From contig MGUQ01000127.1 in NCBI GenBank assembly GCA_001799975.1, positions 1,829 through 15,571 of the forward strand: 13,743 nt of DNA, written 5' to 3'. Positions 1 to 9,403 of this stretch are shown in pieces. The notes below the pieces were generated by a model. The model searched no databases. It was not told the origin of the DNA and saw nothing but the letters and a program-made list of their open reading frames with translations. The stretch's first letter is position 1; each line of letters opens with the position of its first letter. The translations under genes were made by a program, and so were the position numbers. The stretch is from Elusimicrobia bacterium RIFCSPLOWO2_01_FULL_54_10. GTDB lineage: Bacteria; Elusimicrobiota; Elusimicrobia; 2-02-FULL-39-32.

Positions 1-185
1 TCCCGGGAGGTCATATCCTCAGGGTCCCGCGCGGCCTTGGCTTTGGCCCGGAGAGCTTCCAGGATGCGTTGGGCGTTTTCGCGGAATCCCCAAAAATTCT
101 GGAGATGCTCTTCCAGCCGGGGAATGAGGGCATTGACTTCGTCCGCGGTGAAATAGTGCACGGGTTTCTGGGCCATTTCAGGCAT
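1..185 (-). CDS. DUF2203 family protein (N-terminal part, runs off the left edge)
   Basis: Reading the minus strand from the ATG at 185-183 gives about 61 residues starting MPEMAQKPVHYFTADEVNAL and continuing open to the window edge. The FTxDEVNALIPRLEEHL pattern, followed by a charged helical stretch (residues about 28-60), is what I know from the start of DUF2203 proteins, small helical proteins of unknown function. A second in-frame ATG at 176-174 (residue 4) is the more likely start: a TATAAT box on this strand (189-184) ends 7 nt before it, which predicts a transcript starting almost on that ATG, whereas the first ATG overlaps the box itself. No Shine-Dalgarno precedes either. The gene diverges from ispH. 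The C-terminal part is outside the window, so the family call rests on the N-terminus only. Confidence 0.7.
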   Translation of the reverse strand, partial: MPEMAQKPVHYFTADEVNALIPRLEEHLQNFWGFRENAQRILEALRAKAKAARDPEDMTSR

Positions 186-213
186 TATATCTAATTATGA
201 TATAATCTGTCCA
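177..213. promoter_or_regulatory. Divergent, mirror-image promoter giving two probably leaderless mRNAs
   Basis: The core is a perfect inverted repeat: ATTATATC (184-191), spacer TAATTAT (192-198), GATATAAT (199-206). Each arm carries a consensus TATAAT pointing outward: 201-206 for ispH, 189-184 for the DUF2203 gene. The plus box ends 6 nt before the ispH ATG (213); the minus box ends 7 nt before the DUF2203 ATG at 176. For the minus promoter a TGGACA (213-208, one mismatch to TTGACA) lies 18 nt upstream; for the plus promoter only a poor -35 (TTCAGG, 177-182, 18-nt spacer) is visible. With normal spacing from -10 to start site, both transcripts would begin at or within a base or two of the start codons. 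The palindrome could equally be an operator. Confidence 0.65.
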
Positions 214-1187
214 TGACGCCAACTTCCGCACTTTCGGTGCCCAAACGCCTCATTTTGGCCAAACCCCGCGGTTTTTGCGCCGGAGTGGAGCGCGCCATCG
301 AAATCGTCGAAATCGCCCTTAAAATTTATCCCCCGCCGGTCTATGTGTATCACGAAATCGTGCACAACACGCATGTGGTCAAGGATCTGGGCAGCCGAGG
401 CGCCATCTTTGTGAATTCCGTTTCGGAGACTCCTGACGGCTCCGTGCTGGTGTTTTCCGCCCACGGCGTTTCCCCCGCCATCCGCGAAGAAGCCAAGCTC
501 AAGAATTTGAAGCTCATTGACGCCACCTGCCCCCTGGTCACCAAAGTGCACATGGAAGCCATCCTGTTCGCCAAGCAGGGCAACACCATCATCCTTGTGG
601 GCCACGAAGGCCATGACGAAGTGGTGGGCACCATGGGCGAGGCCCCGGAACGCATTGTTCTGGTGGACACTCCGGAAGACGTGGAAAAGCTGCAAGTAGA
701 AAACCCGGACAAGGTGGCGGTCATCACCCAAACCACGCTGTCTCTGGATGACACCAAAGACACCATCGCCGCCATCAAGAAAAAATTTCCCAAAGTGATC
801 TTCCCCCCCAAAGAAGACATTTGCTACGCCACCACCAACCGTCAGATTGCCGTGAAAGACCTCGCCAAAAAAGCGGACCTGGTGCTGGTGATCGGCTCCG
901 AAAACTCTTCCAACTCCAAGCGGCTCCAGGAAGTCTCCAAAGACATGGGCGTGCGGGCGCATTTGATTGACGATGTCACCAAAATCCGCCAGGAATGGTT
1001 TCAAGGCGTGGAAACCGTGGCGATTACGGCGGGAGCCAGCGCGCCGGAGCATTTGGTGCAGGAAGTCTTGGAGTATTTCAGGAAGCTGGGCGTTTCAGAA
1101 GTGAAGGAAGTAGAAGTGATTTCAGAGGCCGTGAAGTTTGGCCTGCCCCCCGAGCTCACCAAAGAGCTCTCTCAAGCCGCAAGATAA
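213..1187 (+). CDS. ispH: 4-hydroxy-3-methylbut-2-enyl diphosphate reductase (IspH/LytB)
   Basis: Last step of the MEP isoprenoid pathway: the cytosolic enzyme reductively dehydroxylates HMBPP to IPP and DMAPP using a [4Fe-4S] cluster. The 324-residue protein has the family's normal length. The three cluster cysteines are visible: C22 in GFCAGVERAI, C106 in DATCPLVTKVH, C204 in CYATTNRQ. Also present are the substrate-binding motifs YHEIVHN (46-52), FSAHGVS (81-87), the GHEGHDEVVGT segment, TQTTLS and GSENSSNS. The ATG at 213 is chosen because residues 12-22 begin the conserved core and there is no upstream room; no Shine-Dalgarno is present and a TATAAT box ends 6 nt upstream, so the message is probably leaderless. 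The gene is monocistronic and ends 5 bp from the converging thiamine-binding gene. The presence of IspH shows the organism uses the MEP rather than the mevalonate route. Confidence 0.97.
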   Translation: MTPTSALSVPKRLILAKPRGFCAGVERAIEIVEIALKIYPPPVYVYHEIVHNTHVVKDLGSRGAIFVNSVSETPDGSVLVFSAHGVSPAIREEAKLKNLKLIDATCPLVTKVHMEAILFAKQGNTIILVGHEGHDEVVGTMGEAPERIVLVDTPEDVEKLQVENPDKVAVITQTTLSLDDTKDTIAAIKKKFPKVIFPPKEDICYATTNRQIAVKDLAKKADLVLVIGSENSSNSKRLQEVSKDMGVRAHLIDDVTKIRQEWFQGVETVAITAGASAPEHLVQEVLEYFRKLGVSEVKEVEVISEAVKFGLPPELTKELSQAAR

Positions 1188-1192
1188 AATCC

Positions 1193-1501
1193 TTACTTTT
1201 TAAGCTTTAACCCCATCTTTTTCTCGAGCGAGGCCACTTTGCTCACCAACTGGTTTTTTGCGCCCCTGCGCGTGTCCACCGCGATCTGTATCATCACCCG
1301 CGGCGCTTCTTTAAGGATTGTGTTGCGGCAGCGGTCAATCAAGCCCATCACATCGTCCCAATCCCCCTCCACCGCGGTTCCCATGGGGCCTGCCTTATAA
1401 GGGAGCCCGCTTTGAGCCACCAGCTTCATAGCCTTCACAAGGCTTTTGGAGAGGGAATCTGTTTTGGTGCCGAGAGGAATTAATGTAAATGATGCAATCA
1501 T
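1193..1501 (-). CDS. Thiamine-binding protein, MTH1187/YqgV family (DUF77)
   Basis: A 102-residue protein starting MIASFTLIPLGTKTDSLSKS. The short ferredoxin-like fold family MTH1187/YqgV typically begins with a strand ending in IPLG, followed by a helix, then the YKAGPMGTAVEGDWDDVM segment (residues about 36-54) and an IAVDTRRG strand; all are present and the length is normal. Members bind thiamine or related pyrimidines, probably as small cytosolic carriers or sensors; that role is family knowledge. The context agrees: thiC lies upstream on the same strand, beyond nadA. The start ATG at 1501-1499 is embedded in the end of structured repeat copy 1: the G-run GGTGGGGGG directly before it is the stem's 3' arm and is the only Shine-Dalgarno-like sequence. 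It converges on ispH with a 5-bp gap and no visible terminator. Confidence 0.85.
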   Translation of the reverse strand: MIASFTLIPLGTKTDSLSKSLVKAMKLVAQSGLPYKAGPMGTAVEGDWDDVMGLIDRCRNTILKEAPRVMIQIAVDTRRGAKNQLVSKVASLEKKMGLKLKK

Positions 1502-1583
1502 CCCCCCACCTGCTTCGCGCGCAAAGCGCGCAGATCGATTGTGGATTTACTTCGTAAATAAGCAGGTGGGGGGATCATGGCTT
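1498..1583 (-). repeat. Structured palindromic repeat, copy 1 (three-way junction), before the thiamine-binding gene
   Basis: The outer stem is 16 bp and perfect: ATCCCCCCACCTGCTT (1500-1515) pairs with AAGCAGGTGGGGGGAT (1560-1575). Inside are hairpin A, GCGCGC-AAA-GCGCGC (1517-1531), a linker AGATCGATTGTGG (1532-1544), and hairpin B, ATTTAC-TTC-GTAAAT (1545-1559), which abuts the right arm. Copy 2 at 6973-7050 has the same plan. Both share flanks outside the stem: TCAT on the left and GATCAYGGCT on the right. The element fills nearly all of the space between nadA (ends 1593) and the thiamine-binding gene (starts 1501). In the minus-strand mRNA the stem takes in the G-run and the first two bases of the downstream ATG. 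It resembles REP/MITE-type non-autonomous elements; I do not recognise a named family. Confidence 0.85.
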
Positions 1584-1592
1584 CACCTCACT

Positions 1593-2494
1593 TCACTGTA
1601 TCTGCATCATGGCGTCCAGGGCCTTGCGGGCCCGCTCTGCCGTGTCTTTGGGCACGGTCACCCGGTACTGCATGTCTTCCAGGGACCACAAAACCTTTTC
1701 CAATGTGATTTTCTTCATGAACTCGCAAGTGGCTTCTTCCGCCGCAGGATAAAAGGTTTTTTCTGGATTTTCTTTCTTTAAGCGGTGCAGGATGCCCGTT
1801 TCCGTGGCAATGATGAATTCCTTGGCGGCGGATTCCCTGGCGCGCTTGATGATGCCGTCGGTGGACAAAATCTTGTCCGCCAGGCCCATCGAGGCCGTCA
1901 AACATCCGCATTCGGGATGCATCAAGAATTCTGCCTTGGGGTGGTCTGCCTTGAGTTTCGCGATCGGTTCCGGGCGGATGCGCACATGCGTGTGGCAGGA
2001 GCCGTTCCAAAGGCGGATCTTTCTTTTGGGTTCTTGCATGCGGACCCACGTGCCAAGGTACATGTCCGGCACGAACAAAATTTCCTTGTCTTCCGGAATG
2101 GACTGCACCACCTTCAAGGCGTTCGATGATGTGCAGCAGATGTCGGAAAGCGCCTTAACTTCCGCGGTGGTGTTGACATAAGACACCACGACGGCTTGCG
2201 GATGTTCTTTTTTCCATTCCGTGAGCTGGGCGGCCGTGATGCATTCGGCCAGTGAACAGCCCGCGGCCAGGTCCGGGATTAAAACCGTTTTTTCGGGGCT
2301 CAAGATGGCGGCCGATTCCGCCATGAAATGCACGCCGCAGATCACGATGGTCTGAGCGGTTGACGCCGCGCCAAAGTGCGCCATGCCGAGCGAATCTCCC
2401 AAATAGTCAGCAATGTTCTGGATTTCCCCCAATTGATAATTGTGCGCCACAATCACGGCGTTGCGCTTTTTCTTGAGTTCAAGGACTTTATCTT

Positions 2495-2498
<4 letters not shown>
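1593..2498 (-). CDS. nadA: Quinolinate synthase A (NadA), [4Fe-4S] enzyme of de novo NAD synthesis
   Basis: Condenses iminoaspartate with dihydroxyacetone phosphate to quinolinate. The 301-residue length fits the short thermophile-type NadA rather than the longer E. coli form. The three cluster cysteines are C81 (DLAAGCSLAEC), C168 (LWNGSCHTH) and C258 (EEATCEFMKKIT). Other landmarks are VAHNYQ (17-22), GDSLGMA, the SYVNTTAEVKALSDICCTSSNA region (106-127), HPECGC (194-199) and ATETGI (231-236), matching the triplicated domain layout. The ATG at 2498-2496 overlaps the stop of the upstream PHP gene (ATGA), which decides the start and implies coupled translation. No strong Shine-Dalgarno is seen. 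No nadB or nadC is in this window. Downstream lies repeat copy 1. Confidence 0.96.
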
Positions 2499-5048
<2,550 letters not shown>

Positions 5049-5052
<4 letters not shown>

Positions 5053-5441
5053 GTTTCCTTGAGCAGCCGCTCCATGTCCAGAATGGCGGAAATCTTGTGC
5101 ATCAGCTTGGGAAAGTTGATGGGTTTGATGATGTAGGACTGGGCCCCGTGCTGAAAGCTCATTTCGATGTCTTCGGGCCCGTCCTTGGCGGTGCACATGA
5201 TGACGGGGACGGTTGCCGTCTTGGGATTGGATTTCAAGCGCAGGAGGACTTCCCAGCCGCTCATGTCGCCCATCATGACGTCCAGAAGGATGAGGTCGGG
5301 CCTATCGGCGTCTGTCTGAGCGAGAGCGTCCTTTCCCGTGAAGCAGGCCGTGGCATCGAATTGGTTTGCAGGAAAATTGATCCGGATCATTTCCGCGAGC
5401 GGCCGTTCATCGTCCACAATGAGGATTTTGTATTTCTTCAT
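5049..5441 (-). CDS. Receiver-only (CheY-like) response regulator
   Basis: A 130-residue single receiver domain: acidic pair D10-D11 (ILIVDDE), phospho-acceptor D54 (LILLDVMMGDMSG), switch threonine T84 (VIMCTAKD) and conserved lysine K106 (YIIKPI). No DNA-binding or enzymatic output domain follows; the chain ends about 20 residues after K106, so it must act by protein-protein contact or as a phosphorelay intermediate. The true start is the ATG at 5441-5439 in an ATGA overlap with the stop of the fadD-like gene; the same frame stays open further upstream, but that stretch is out-of-frame fadD sequence with no protein character. No histidine kinase is nearby. The overlap predicts coupled expression with the acyl-CoA ligase and suggests a functional link, which is inference. 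Confidence 0.93.
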
Positions 5442-6976
5442 TTTGGGGCCATGCTTTCCAGGCGAAGCTGCCGCTTCAACACTTTTTGCAGGGCGTTTTT
5501 GGGCAGCTCCTTGCGAAACTCCAAGTCCCGCGGGCGTTTGTAGGGCGGGAGCTTGTCTTTGCAGAAATTGAGGATATCCTGCTTGTCCGCCGGCGCGCCC
5601 TCTTTCAAAACGATGAACCCTTTCACATATTCGTCGCCGGAGGCGTCCGGAATGCCCACCACGGCCGCTTCCAGCACGGCGGGGTGGGTGATGATGATGG
5701 CCTCCACCTGGGCGGAAAAAACCTTCAAGCCTTTCACGATAATCATATCTTTGATGCGGTCCCGGATATAAAGAAATCCCTCCGCGTCCTGCAAGCCCAC
5801 ATCCCCTGTTTTGAACCATCCGTCCGCGGTGAAAGCGGCTTTAGTGGCTTCCGGCTGGTTGAAATATCCCAGCATCACTCCCGGCCCGGAAATGCAGATT
5901 TCCCCTTCGCTGTTCACAAGCAGTTCCTTTTCATTTTCATCGATGATTTTGATTTTGACTCCGGGAATGGCCGGTCCCACGCTGCCGGGCTTCCATCGGG
6001 ACGCGGTGTTGCAGTTGGTCACGGGCGAGGTTTCGGTCAGGCCATAGCCTTCCTGAATGGGAATGCCGATGTTATTTTTAAAGCGGTCCATGGTGTCTTT
6101 GGTGAGAGGGGCCGAGCCCGAAATGCACATTCTCACGGTGCGGAAAAATCCCCAGCGCAGGACCCATTTTTTAAGCCCCTTGGCCTGCTCCGCCAGCACG
6201 GCATAAATCTGCGGCATGGCCGTAAAGCAGGTGACGCGCTCTTTCATCATCAACTTGAGCCACGGCTTGGGCGGGCGGATGGATTCGGCCATGATCATGG
6301 ACGCTCCTTCGCAGAGGGGCACCAGCACATTGGTGGTCCAGGCGAAAACATGGAACAGGGGCAGGAGGATGAGAAAGCGGTCGCTGATTTTAATTTCCAA
6401 GGCCTGCGCGGAGGCGCGCGCGTTGCTGAGAAGGTTCGAGTGGGAAAGCATGGCGCCTTTGGGCACGCCCGTGGTGCCGGAAGTATAAAGAATGAGCATG
6501 GGATCTTCCGCTTTGCAGGCAGGCGGAGCGCCGTGGGGTATTGTATAGAGATTTGTGAAGGGTTTATGGATTCCATCCGCCGCTTCCAGTCCGATCACCC
6601 ATGCTTCTTTCAAACCCGGATAGATTCTTTCCGTCTCGATGATTGTTTCAAGATGGACGACGTTTGTGATTAAATGCCTGGCCGAAATATCGTTTAAGAT
6701 ATAGCGGACTTCCTCAGGTTTGAGCAAAAAATTTATTGGGACGGCTGTCGCTCCAAGGTGGCTCAAGGCGAAAACGGTGAATATGAATTCGGGGCAGTTC
6801 TTGGAAAAAACCGCCACGCGGTCTCCGGCGTTGACCCCCCATGAGCTCAATCCCGCGGCCACGGACAAGCTTTGCTCTTGCAGCTCCGCATAACTCCATT
6901 CTTTCTCCTGATATTTAAGAGCGGTGCGGGTGGAATTGGCAAGAGCTGCGTTCTGAAGGAACTCAGAGAGGGTCAT
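5438..6976 (-). CDS. Long-chain fatty-acid-CoA ligase (FadD-like, AMP-binding superfamily)
   Basis: Activates a carboxylic acid to an acyl-adenylate and then the CoA thioester. The 512-residue protein has the full set of adenylating-enzyme motifs: YTSGTTGVPKG (164-174, phosphate loop), PLFHVFA (206-212), YGLTETSP (311-318), GWFKTGD (386-392), the hinge region YIRDRIKDMIIVKGLKVF (403-420), and the C-terminal catalytic lysine K498 in LPKNALQK, where the usual glycine before the lysine is glutamine. Length and motifs fit medium/long-chain acyl-CoA synthetases; the exact chain length cannot be read. I place the start at the ATG 6976-6974 (MTLSEFLQ), because the further upstream open frame to 7024 is inside structured repeat copy 2 and would begin with TTG. 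The ATG sits at the very end of that repeat, whose G-run is its only Shine-Dalgarno. ATGA overlap with the receiver gene. Confidence 0.93.
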   Translation of the reverse strand: MTLSEFLQNAALANSTRTALKYQEKEWSYAELQEQSLSVAAGLSSWGVNAGDRVAVFSKNCPEFIFTVFALSHLGATAVPINFLLKPEEVRYILNDISARHLITNVVHLETIIETERIYPGLKEAWVIGLEAADGIHKPFTNLYTIPHGAPPACKAEDPMLILYTSGTTGVPKGAMLSHSNLLSNARASAQALEIKISDRFLILLPLFHVFAWTTNVLVPLCEGASMIMAESIRPPKPWLKLMMKERVTCFTAMPQIYAVLAEQAKGLKKWVLRWGFFRTVRMCISGSAPLTKDTMDRFKNNIGIPIQEGYGLTETSPVTNCNTASRWKPGSVGPAIPGVKIKIIDENEKELLVNSEGEICISGPGVMLGYFNQPEATKAAFTADGWFKTGDVGLQDAEGFLYIRDRIKDMIIVKGLKVFSAQVEAIIITHPAVLEAAVVGIPDASGDEYVKGFIVLKEGAPADKQDILNFCKDKLPPYKRPRDLEFRKELPKNALQKVLKRQLRLESMAPK

Positions 6977-7050
6977 CCCCCTACCTGCCTTTGCCCGATA
7001 AGGCAATGCAATTTTGCTTCGCAAAATAGGCAGGTAGGGGGATCACGGCT
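6973..7050 (-). repeat. Structured palindromic repeat, copy 2 (three-way junction), before the fadD-like gene
   Basis: Perfect 16-bp outer stem: ATCCCCCTACCTGCCT (6975-6990) with AGGCAGGTAGGGGGAT (7028-7043). Inside are hairpin A, TTGCC-CGATAA-GGCAA (6991-7006), a TGCA linker (7007-7010), and hairpin B, ATTTTGC-TTC-GCAAAAT (7011-7027). Relative to copy 1 the outer stem differs at two positions, and both changes are matched on the other arm (C-G to T-A, T-A to C-G); hairpin B is one pair longer but keeps the TTC loop; hairpin A has an unrelated sequence yet still pairs. The element occupies the whole gap between dppF (stop 7051-7049, within the shared GGCT flank) and the fadD-like gene (start 6976). 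Orientation and placement relative to the downstream ATG are the same as in copy 1. Confidence 0.87.
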
Positions 7051-7777
7051 ATATTGTAACCCTCAATGTTGCCGCAAGCAAGGTTTTTGTGTAAGCGTTT
7101 TGCGGCCGCTCAAAAATTTCCCGCACAGCGCCCTGCTCAACAATCTCGCCCTCTTTCATCACCAGAACTTTGCCGGCCAGCTCTTCCACCACGGACAAGT
7201 CGTGCGTGATGAAAAGATACGAGATTTTGCGTTCGTTCTTGAGAGACAAAAGAAGTTTCAATATCTGCGCCTGGATGGTGACGTCCAGAGCGGACACGGG
7301 CTCGTCCGCAATGATGAGTTTCGGGTTGGCGGCCAGGGCGCGGGCGATGCCCAATCTCTGTCTTTGCCCTCCGGAAAACTGGTGCGGGTAATCGTGTAAA
7401 ATGTCGGCAGGCAAGCCCACGGATTTGAGCAAGTCCGCCGGTGTTTGAGAACTTTTGGAAAGCGCCAGGGCTTCTTTGAGCATCGTGCCCACTGAAAGTT
7501 TGGGATTCAACGACGCGTAGGGATCCTGAAAAATCATTTGCACTTCCCGGGCCCGCACTTTCCCGTCCAAAAGAATTTCTCCCGCATCGGGCTGGATCAA
7601 CCCCTGAATCAACTTGCCCACGGTGGATTTCCCGCTGCCGGATTCCCCCACCAGGGCCACAATTTCATTTTCCGCGATGGAAAACGAAACATTTTTAACG
7701 GCTTGAACATACCCCTTGACCTTGAACAGGCCGCTCTCAATCGGGAATTTCTTTGAGAGGTTTTTTACATCAAGCAC
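7049..7777 (-). CDS. dppF: Peptide ABC transporter ATPase, second subunit (DppF/OppF-like)
   Basis: One of the two cytoplasmic ATPases that power the peptide importer. The 242-residue protein has Walker [10 protein letters not shown] (44-52), Q-loop and the subfamily hallmark FQDPYASLNP (83-92), signature FSGGQRQR (134-141), Walker B LIIADEP (154-160) and switch H192 (FITHDLS). It is short: the usual OppF/DppF subunit is about 310-330 residues with a C-terminal oligopeptide-transporter tail, which is absent here, and the segment between Walker A and the Q-loop is also trimmed. The start is GTG (7777-7775); residue 2 onward matches the family's first strand, and it overlaps the end of dppD by 8 nt. 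A weak AAGG lies 6 nt upstream. Downstream is repeat copy 2. Dpp versus Opp cannot be decided from sequence alone. Confidence 0.93.
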   Translation of the reverse strand: MLDVKNLSKKFPIESGLFKVKGYVQAVKNVSFSIAENEIVALVGESGSGKSTVGKLIQGLIQPDAGEILLDGKVRAREVQMIFQDPYASLNPKLSVGTMLKEALALSKSSQTPADLLKSVGLPADILHDYPHQFSGGQRQRLGIARALAANPKLIIADEPVSALDVTIQAQILKLLLSLKNERKISYLFITHDLSVVEELAGKVLVMKEGEIVEQGAVREIFERPQNAYTKTLLAATLRVTI

Positions 7778-8576
7778 GATGCACCTTGGCTGTTTGCGGC
7801 ACGGCGCGCAGGAGTTCCTGCGTGTAGGAGTGGGCGGGACTGCTCAAGACGCTTCGGGTGGCTCCGCTCTCCACCACCTCCCCGTTTTTGAGCACATAAA
7901 TCCGATCTGTGGTTTGAGACACAATTCCCAGATGATGAGTGATGAGGATAAGCGCCATGCCCATGTCTTTCCTCAATTGAGCAAGCAAGTCGAGAATTTC
8001 CTTTTGCACGGTCACGTCCAGCGCCGTGGTGGGTTCGTCCGCAATGAGCAGGCGCGGCGAATTGGCAATGGCCATGGCAATCATGGCGCGCTGTCTCTGG
8101 CCGCCGGACACCTGGTGCGGATAGGAATTGTAAATCCGCTCCGGCTCGGGCAGCCGCGCATTGGACAGGGCAGCGAGGGCACTTTTTTTAAGATCAGCTT
8201 GCGATAATTTATTTTCCGCATGAACCTGAATGGCCTCTTCAATTTGGTCCCCGATGCGGAGCACCGGGTTGAGGGAGCTGAACGGGTCTTGAAAAATAAT
8301 GCCGATGTCTTTGCCCCGGATGGCCCGCATGTCCTGCTCAGGCAGCGCCAAAATGTCTTTGCCCTGAAAAATGATTTTTCCCTGTGTGATGTTGCCTTCA
8401 TGAGGCGAAATCAGGCGGAGAGCCGCCAGGGCAAGGGTGCTCTTGCCGCTGCCGGATTCCCCCACCAACCCCACGCTTTCCCCTTCGGCAATCTCGAGGG
8501 AAGCGTTCCGAAGCGCGGGAATGATTTTCTTGCCCCGGAAATAATCCACAGAAATATTTTTTATGGATAAAAGCAT
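7770..8576 (-). CDS. dppD: Peptide ABC transporter ATPase, first subunit (DppD/OppD-like)
   Basis: Partner ATPase to the following gene. The 268 residues contain Walker [10 protein letters not shown] (39-47), Q-loop and hallmark [10 protein letters not shown] (95-104), signature VSGGQRQR (156-163), Walker B LLIADEP (176-182), D-loop TALD and switch H214 (ITHHLG). The sequence ends soon after [14 protein letters not shown], about where the ATPase core ends in relatives; the C-terminal oligopeptide-transporter extension of 50-70 residues, which in some homologues carries iron-sulfur cysteines, is missing. The ATG at 8576 overlaps the dppC stop by one base (TGATG) and has GAGG about 6 nt upstream. 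The DppD/DppF order follows the usual SBP-B-C-D-F arrangement. Confidence 0.94.
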   Translation of the reverse strand: MLLSIKNISVDYFRGKKIIPALRNASLEIAEGESVGLVGESGSGKSTLALAALRLISPHEGNITQGKIIFQGKDILALPEQDMRAIRGKDIGIIFQDPFSSLNPVLRIGDQIEEAIQVHAENKLSQADLKKSALAALSNARLPEPERIYNSYPHQVSGGQRQRAMIAMAIANSPRLLIADEPTTALDVTVQKEILDLLAQLRKDMGMALILITHHLGIVSQTTDRIYVLKNGEVVESGATRSVLSSPAHSYTQELLRAVPQTAKVHRA

Positions 8577-9403
8577 CAGGACCTCGGGTCCAGGGCGTCA
8601 CGCAAGCCTTCGCCCAGCAGATTGAACGCCATCACTGTGGTCAAGATGGCCAGCCCCGGGAAAACGGAGAGCCACCAGGCAAAATAAATGTAGTCTTTGC
8701 CGGCCGAGAGCATGTTGCCCCAAGACGGATCCGGCGGCTGAACGCCCAGGCCCAAAAATGAGAGCGCGGATTCCGTAAGGATGGCCCCGCCCACGCCAAG
8801 AGTGGCGCTCACAACAACCGGAGCCACCACATTGGGCAGCAGATGCACAAAAAGAATTCTTGGAGTGGAAGCGCCCAGCGCCCTGGCCGCCAGAATGAAA
8901 TCACGCTCTCTCAAAGACAGAGTTTCTCCCCGCACGAGGCGCGCCAGGCCCGTCCAGGAGGTGACGCCGATCACAATCATCACATTCACAATGTTGGGCT
9001 CCAGAAACGCGATCACCATCAAAATGAGAAAAAATGTGGGAAAGCAAAGGAGGATATCCACCGCGCGCATGAGCACCGCGTCCGTCCAGCGGCCGAAATA
9101 ACCCGCAATCAAGCCCACAAGCGTGCCAAAGAGGGTGGCAATGCCTACCGCCACAAACGCCACCACGAGCGACACTCGGGTGCCCCAAAGAAGCCGCGAA
9201 AAAACATCCCGGCCCAGATCATCGGTTCCCATCCAATGCTTGCCGGAGGGCGGCTGCAGACGGTCAATCAGACTTTGATCTGCAAAGTGGCTCGGCGCCA
9301 GCCAGGGAGCGGTCAGAGCCAAAATAATTAAAATCACCATGAGGAGAGCGCCGGCGAAGGCCAGTTTGTTGCGAAAAATCCTGTGCAAATATATGGAAAT
9401 CAT
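8576..9403 (-). CDS. dppC: Peptide ABC transporter permease DppC/OppC-like
   Basis: Inner-membrane subunit of the peptide importer, 275 residues, normal for the family. The first membrane segment is about 12-34, followed by the periplasmic stretch with the family hallmark [20 protein letters not shown] (56-75); five further hydrophobic segments follow (about 79-101, 114-135, 139-155, 193-212, 240-262). The cytoplasmic EAA-type loop that docks the ATPases is [19 protein letters not shown] (173-191). The C-terminal half contains [20 protein letters not shown], typical of DppC, and the chain ends [12 protein letters not shown], also diagnostic. The ATG at 9403-9401 is in an ATGA overlap with dppB. 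Confidence 0.96.
   Translation of the reverse strand: MISIYLHRIFRNKLAFAGALLMVILIILALTAPWLAPSHFADQSLIDRLQPPSGKHWMGTDDLGRDVFSRLLWGTRVSLVVAFVAVGIATLFGTLVGLIAGYFGRWTDAVLMRAVDILLCFPTFFLILMVIAFLEPNIVNVMIVIGVTSWTGLARLVRGETLSLRERDFILAARALGASTPRILFVHLLPNVVAPVVVSATLGVGGAILTESALSFLGLGVQPPDPSWGNMLSAGKDYIYFAWWLSVFPGLAILTTVMAFNLLGEGLRDALDPRS

Noticed and set aside
195..1052. Long open frame (285 codons) on the minus strand opposite ispH
   Set aside because: It mirrors a strongly supported gene; the translation is rich in H, G and F without any family pattern, as expected from the codon bias of the opposite strand.
1152..1169. Hairpin GAGCTC-ACCAAA-GAGCTC at the end of ispH as a terminator
   Set aside because: It lies inside the coding region and is not followed directly by a T-run; the T-rich stretch comes about 25 nt later. 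No convincing terminator is seen between the converging genes.
1498..1583. TPP riboswitch or tRNA-like cloverleaf
   Set aside because: The element is a three-way junction before a thiamine-binding gene, but it lacks the CUGAGA/CUGAUGA core of TPP riboswitches, and the second copy precedes an acyl-CoA ligase. It has no T-loop, anticodon-loop or CCA features of a tRNA.
5442..5819. N-terminal extension of the response regulator
   Set aside because: The same frame is open upstream, but the sequence is out-of-frame fadD (R/G/H-rich). The receiver fold begins at the ATG at 5441 within the ATGA overlap.
5486..6673. 395-codon open frame on the plus strand opposite the fadD-like gene
   Set aside because: Antisense shadow of a gene with all adenylating-enzyme motifs; low-complexity H/G/F-rich composition and no ribosome binding site.
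6977..7024. N-terminal extension of the FadD-like protein through the repeat
   Set aside because: It would start at a TTG inside the structured repeat and adds 16 residues of repeat sequence; the ATG at 6976 matches the usual start of the family.
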